Assembly (NCBI GenBank): GCA_030592985.1
Contig: JAUVIB010000107.1
Coordinates: forward strand, 1 to 8,962
Length of the DNA: 8,962 bases
Reading direction: 5' to 3'
From: Calditrichaceae bacterium
GTDB taxonomy: Bacteria; Calditrichota; Calditrichia; Calditrichales; Calditrichaceae
Each line of letters begins with the position of its first letter. Positions within the stretch are counted from its first letter, which is position 1. This document shows, one piece after another, positions 6,518 to 8,962 of this stretch. The notes under the pieces were generated by a model. The model did no database searches and was not told where the DNA came from. It saw nothing but the letters and a program-made list of their open reading frames with translations. A program made the position numbers and the translations under genes.

Positions 6518-7714
6518 ATGAAAAATGATAAGTTGTTTTATAATGATCCATATATAAATAAAACACAATCCCGTATTCTTGCAGTTAAATATGAAAACGG
6601 GCATTCCCTGATTGCCTTGGATCAGACTATTTTCTATCCGGGCGGTGGAGGGCAATTACCTGATAAAGGGAAGATAAATAGCTTCCCCGTTGAAAAAATT
6701 ATTCTTGATGATGGCCTTGTTTGGCATAAAGTAAGTTCAGATTCGGATTTGAGCAAAGGAATGGAAGTCGCTGCTGAAATAGACTGGCCTTGCCGATACT
6801 ATAATATGCAGCAGCATAGTGGGCAGCATTTAGTATCCTATGTTCTTTTTAAATACAATTTTCAAACAGTATCGGTTCATCTTGGTGAAGAGTATACACT
6901 TGTAGAAATAGAAAATGGCTTTCCTGATGAGGATAAACTTAAAGCGGTTGAGTATGAATGTAATCGACTAATTAATAAAGCTGTTTCCATAAAAAACTAT
7001 TGGATCACACAGGATAAAATTAGCCAATATCCTCTTAGAAGAGCTGCCGGTAATAGGAAAAAAATACGAATAGTTGAAATTGATGGCTATGATTTTGCCG
7101 CGTGTGGTGGAACCCATGTAAATAATACTTCAGAAATAGGATTAATAAAAGTTATTGCTGTAGAAAAAATCAGGAATCATGCGCGAATTAAAATTGTTAT
7201 CGGTATAAAAGCCTATGAATATTTCAATCAGATACATAAAATAACCAATGAATTAAAAATCGAACTTCCATCAGATCTGCAAAATATATCGATTAGGGTA
7301 CAACAACTGAAAAACAATGTGCGCAGCCTTGAAAAGGAAAAACAGCTCTATCAAAATTTGTATATCGAAAAGCTATGCCGGTCATTTTCAGATACCGGAG
7401 AAAAAATATTATTTTATCAATTCAAAAATAGTACAAGTGAAGATTTACAGCTGCTGGCACGATGTATTAAAGAACGATCAAAAATATGTGCATTTATAGT
7501 TTCCGGAAATAGGTTCTGTTTTGTCGCAAATGAAGAGAACAAAGAGATTACACAGACGTTTCTTACACTCTATAAAGATGATTTTTCTATTAAAGGCGGC
7601 GGCCCTTTAGGGTTTATTCAAGGTACAATCGGGAAGTTAAATGTAGAAGATATATACACTGCCCTGAATGGGTTAGAAAAAGATATTAAAGAAAATATCC
7701 GGTTAACTATGTAA
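6518..7714 (+). CDS. alaX: AlaX-type alanyl-tRNA editing protein with C-terminal DHHA1-like domain
   Basis: This 398-residue protein is a free-standing relative of the AlaRS editing domain. Such proteins hydrolyse Ser-tRNA(Ala) or Gly-tRNA(Ala) in trans. It has FYPGGGGQLPD (39-49), the zinc-site HSGQH (100-104, HxxxH) and CGGTH (196-200, CxxxH), so all four expected zinc ligands are present. Residues about 238-285 are charged and heptad-like, fitting the coiled coil that precedes DHHA1. Residues 290-398 form a DHHA1-like domain with a degenerate glycine motif, GGGPLGFIQGTIG (360-372). This arrangement and length match the long AlaX-L type. AGG six bases upstream supports the ATG. It lies 25 bases after the PLP enzyme gene, which suggests joint expression; a link between the two could be amino acid handling (desulfurases release alanine), but that is speculation. 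The editing activity is inferred from the intact ligand set. Confidence 0.92.
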   Translation: MKNDKLFYNDPYINKTQSRILAVKYENGHSLIALDQTIFYPGGGGQLPDKGKINSFPVEKIILDDGLVWHKVSSDSDLSKGMEVAAEIDWPCRYYNMQQHSGQHLVSYVLFKYNFQTVSVHLGEEYTLVEIENGFPDEDKLKAVEYECNRLINKAVSIKNYWITQDKISQYPLRRAAGNRKKIRIVEIDGYDFAACGGTHVNNTSEIGLIKVIAVEKIRNHARIKIVIGIKAYEYFNQIHKITNELKIELPSDLQNISIRVQQLKNNVRSLEKEKQLYQNLYIEKLCRSFSDTGEKILFYQFKNSTSEDLQLLARCIKERSKICAFIVSGNRFCFVANEENKEITQTFLTLYKDDFSIKGGGPLGFIQGTIGKLNVEDIYTALNGLEKDIKENIRLTM

Positions 7715-7797
7715 TGTTGATTATGATTAAGACAAAGCGCCGAAGGTATATACCATTTCTCTGGAAGACTTTCCAATGGATAAGCCACTCAGCGTGA
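7714..7797 (+). CDS. Possible 27-codon ORF overlapping the AlaX stop
   Basis: The AlaX stop overlaps an ATG in the arrangement TAATG, which often couples translation. The frame runs for 27 codons (a basic stretch KTKRRR followed by YIPFLWKTFQW) to a TGA at 7795-7797. It has no separate ribosome binding site and resembles nothing I know. It may be a small protein, a decayed gene end or chance. Confidence 0.15.
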   Translation: MLIMIKTKRRRYIPFLWKTFQWISHSA

Positions 7798-7904
7798 TAA
7801 TGCAGTCATCTTGAGTCCCGGAAATCAGAAAAAGATGAATTGCCATATTGAGTGATATTTCATAGTTGATATGACAATAGTACAAATAGTGAATTGGAGT
7901 TATT
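7715..7904. other. Intergenic region between AlaX and the DUF2378-like gene
   Basis: These 190 bases hold a perfect 10-bp palindrome GGTATATACC (7745-7754), a short TGGAA/TTCCA hairpin (7762-7775), and a loose promoter-like pair TTGAGT (7848-7853) and TATGAC (7870-7875) with a 16-base spacer, ahead of the next gene. I see no hairpin plus T-run that would end the AlaX transcript. An open frame on the minus strand covers most of the region but lacks a ribosome binding site and any recognisable motif. Confidence 0.4.
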
Positions 7905-8462
7905 ATGAGCGGTATAAAAGGAGTAGTAATTTTAACACGCTTTGAATACATTGAAAATAATTATGGAAAAGACAAGCTAATTGAAATTATAGAGAAAATC
8001 GATTTTGATAATAAGAGGCGCTTAAAACAGCCAATTGGTGTTTCTAAAGAGTATTCAGAGAACCTGCTCTCTGAGATTGATAAACTAATATTAAGTGAAT
8101 ATTTTGGCAATGATGTTAAAATGTTTCGTAAATTAGGATGTTGGAATGCACCGAAATTGGTAGGACGATATATGCAAATACTAATAGATGAGAAATCACC
8201 GGATAGTTTCTTGAGACAAATGATATTTATGAGACCTATATTGTTCGGATTGGGTGATTTACAAATAGTAGAAATAGAGAAAAATGTTTATGAATTGTCA
8301 ATAAACTACGGGCAGCCGTTTATTCCCTCGGTAATGGAAAGCGAACTGGGCTTTATAGAAGAAGGGTGCAGGATTTGTGGAGCAGAAAATGTCGAGCTTG
8401 AAATCTGTGATGTTGGTGAGAGAAAAATTGAATTTATTATACGATGGAAAGATGTAAATTGA
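7905..8462 (+). CDS. DUF2378/TIGR02265-like (V4R-related) protein, function unknown
   Basis: This 185-residue cytoplasmic protein has no signal peptide or membrane segment. Its layout fits the DUF2378/TIGR02265 proteins known from Myxococcus, which share a fold with V4R and heme-NO-binding sensor domains: an opening IKGVVILTRFEYIENNYGKDKL (residues 4-25, GxxxLxR-like), a helical middle with KMFRKLGCWNAPKLVGRY (72-89), a strand segment around 119-138, and a closing ELEICDVGERKIEFIIRW (164-181) that matches the Cys-x(n)-GD-x(n)-W ending of this group. Cysteines lie at 79, 155, 158 and 168; C155 and C158 form a CxxC within GCRICGA. A GGAG five bases upstream fixes the start. A ligand-binding or signalling role is inferred from the fold only. 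No DNA-binding or kinase domain is attached. I recognise the family from its pattern, so the call is moderate, while the gene itself is clear. Confidence 0.6.
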   Translation: MSGIKGVVILTRFEYIENNYGKDKLIEIIEKIDFDNKRRLKQPIGVSKEYSENLLSEIDKLILSEYFGNDVKMFRKLGCWNAPKLVGRYMQILIDEKSPDSFLRQMIFMRPILFGLGDLQIVEIEKNVYELSINYGQPFIPSVMESELGFIEEGCRICGAENVELEICDVGERKIEFIIRWKDVN

Positions 8463-8463
8463 T

Positions 8464-8490
8464 TCAAAGAAAATATTCTTTCTTGATTTT
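8464..8490 (+). terminator. Weak hairpin terminator after the DUF2378-like gene
   Basis: TCAA-a-GAAA (8464-8472) pairs with TTTCTTGA (8479-8486), giving an 8-bp stem with one bulged A and a six-base loop, followed by TTTT (8487-8490). It starts two bases after the stop codon. The low G+C of the stem makes it a weak but correctly placed intrinsic terminator. Confidence 0.4.
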
Positions 8491-8508
8491 ACATAGACTG
8501 AGTGATAA

Positions 8509-8527
8509 ATTGAATTAGTTTTTCAAT
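8509..8527. repeat. Inverted repeat before the LVIVD-protein gene, with promoter-like sequence
   Basis: ATTGAA (8509-8514) and TTCAAT (8522-8527) are exact reverse complements with a seven-base spacer. TTGAAT (8510-8515) within it and TATATT (8531-8536) downstream look like a promoter, though the 15-base spacing is short. The dyad would then overlap the -35 region, as an operator could. The dyad is seen; the role is inferred. Confidence 0.3.
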
Positions 8528-8555
8528 AATTATATTTCTGTGAGAGGAGTTATTT

Positions 8556-8962
8556 ATGTATAAAAGCACTATGGTTAAATTGATTATGTTGGTAATGGGA
8601 GTTTTTATATTCTTTCAGGCGAAAATATATGCCCAAGAAGCAAGTGCAGAATTTATTACATCACTACCACCGGCCAAAATGGAGTCTGGTGAGCTGGTAA
8701 AAGACGGTGTTCTGAGCCTATTCTTTAAAGATAATACTTTATATGTTATAGATGTATGGTCCGGATTGCAGATTTTCGATGTAGTGAATCCCCAAAAACC
8801 AAAAGTTATTGCAACTTTTAAAACAGATCATCGGGCAAAGAATGTATTTGTTGATGATCATTATGCCTATTTTTCTAATGAAATTGCCGGTATTACAGTT
8901 TTAGATATATCAAATACTTCTTCGATTCGCCCTATTGCTCAATTTAAGACCAAAGGTGATGC
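8556..8962 (+). CDS. Exported LVIVD-repeat beta-propeller protein, N-terminal part (cut by window edge)
   Basis: The first 135 codons are visible and the gene continues beyond the window. Residues 1-26 form a Sec signal peptide (hydrophobic stretch 9-20, likely cleavage at IYA/QEA). Two repeats of about 40 residues follow: LYVIDVWSGLQIFDVVNPQ (62-80), ending KVIATFKT, and AYFSNEIAGITVLDIS (104-119), ending PIAQFKT. The pattern (strand, short turn, G-(L/I)-x-(I/V)-(F/L)-D-(V/I), then N/S-P-like turn) is that of LVIVD repeats, which build beta-propellers in extracellular or periplasmic proteins. GAGGAG at 8544-8549, six bases before the ATG, is the best ribosome binding site in the window. The partner or enzymatic role cannot be told from this part; related proteins often carry sorting or adhesive domains at the far end. 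It probably has its own promoter. Confidence 0.82.
   Translation, partial: MYKSTMVKLIMLVMGVFIFFQAKIYAQEASAEFITSLPPAKMESGELVKDGVLSLFFKDNTLYVIDVWSGLQIFDVVNPQKPKVIATFKTDHRAKNVFVDDHYAYFSNEIAGITVLDISNTSSIRPIAQFKTKGD

Noticed and set aside
7727..7951. Minus-strand 74-codon frame across the gap after AlaX
   Set aside because: No ribosome binding site precedes its start, it begins inside the DUF2378-like gene on the opposite strand, and its translation shows no familiar motif.
1..8962. Defence system, CRISPR array, prophage or insertion sequence
   Set aside because: No spaced repeats of CRISPR type, no nuclease, helicase, integrase or transposase motif and no terminal repeats were seen; the kinase fragment alone is not evidence of defence.

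Overview
The window is an A+T-rich stretch of bacterial DNA carrying eight genes. Six are complete and two are cut by the window edges. There are no rRNA or tRNA genes, no CRISPR array and no insertion sequence. The gene content (a GWxTD-domain secreted protein, a Hanks-type Ser/Thr kinase, an LVIVD-repeat propeller, a DUF2378-like protein and an NhaC antiporter with an exported N-terminal domain) suggests a Gram-negative, free-living bacterium of the FCB group or a neighbour, such as Marinimicrobia, KSB1, Calditrichaeota or Ignavibacteria. That placement is inferred from protein families only.

Left part (1-2460, minus strand): the first 55 codons of a Ser/Thr protein kinase (glycine loop and VALK lysine present), then a 370-base A+T-rich gap, then a complete NhaC-family Na+/H+ antiporter. 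The antiporter starts with a signal peptide and an exported domain of about 90 residues, ahead of the membrane part.

Middle part (2461-7714, plus strand): a 222-base divergent intergenic region separates the antiporter from a plus-strand gene series. The region holds an imperfect direct repeat (two copies of about 18 bp) and a 7+7 bp inverted repeat, so it is the best candidate control region here. The series is: GWxTD protein; 9 bases later a Gfo/Idh/MocA dehydrogenase resembling the UDP-GlcNAc 3-dehydrogenase (GnnA-like) group; 99 bases later a class V PLP enzyme of the cysteine-desulfurase-like group; 25 bases later an AlaX-type alanyl-tRNA editing protein with a C-terminal DHHA1-like domain. 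The first two genes and the last two genes each look cotranscribed. Whether all four form one unit is open, because a promoter-like sequence lies in the 99-base gap.

Right part (7715-8962, plus strand): a 190-base gap, a 185-residue protein resembling the DUF2378/TIGR02265 (V4R-like) sensor fold, a weak hairpin terminator, and the start of an exported LVIVD-repeat beta-propeller protein that runs off the end.

Most genes belong to known families. The points that merit a second look are the four-gene GWxTD / dehydrogenase / PLP enzyme / tRNA-editing set, the exported domain on the antiporter, the repeat-bearing divergent promoter region and the unassigned DUF2378-like protein. Nothing here proves a new system.
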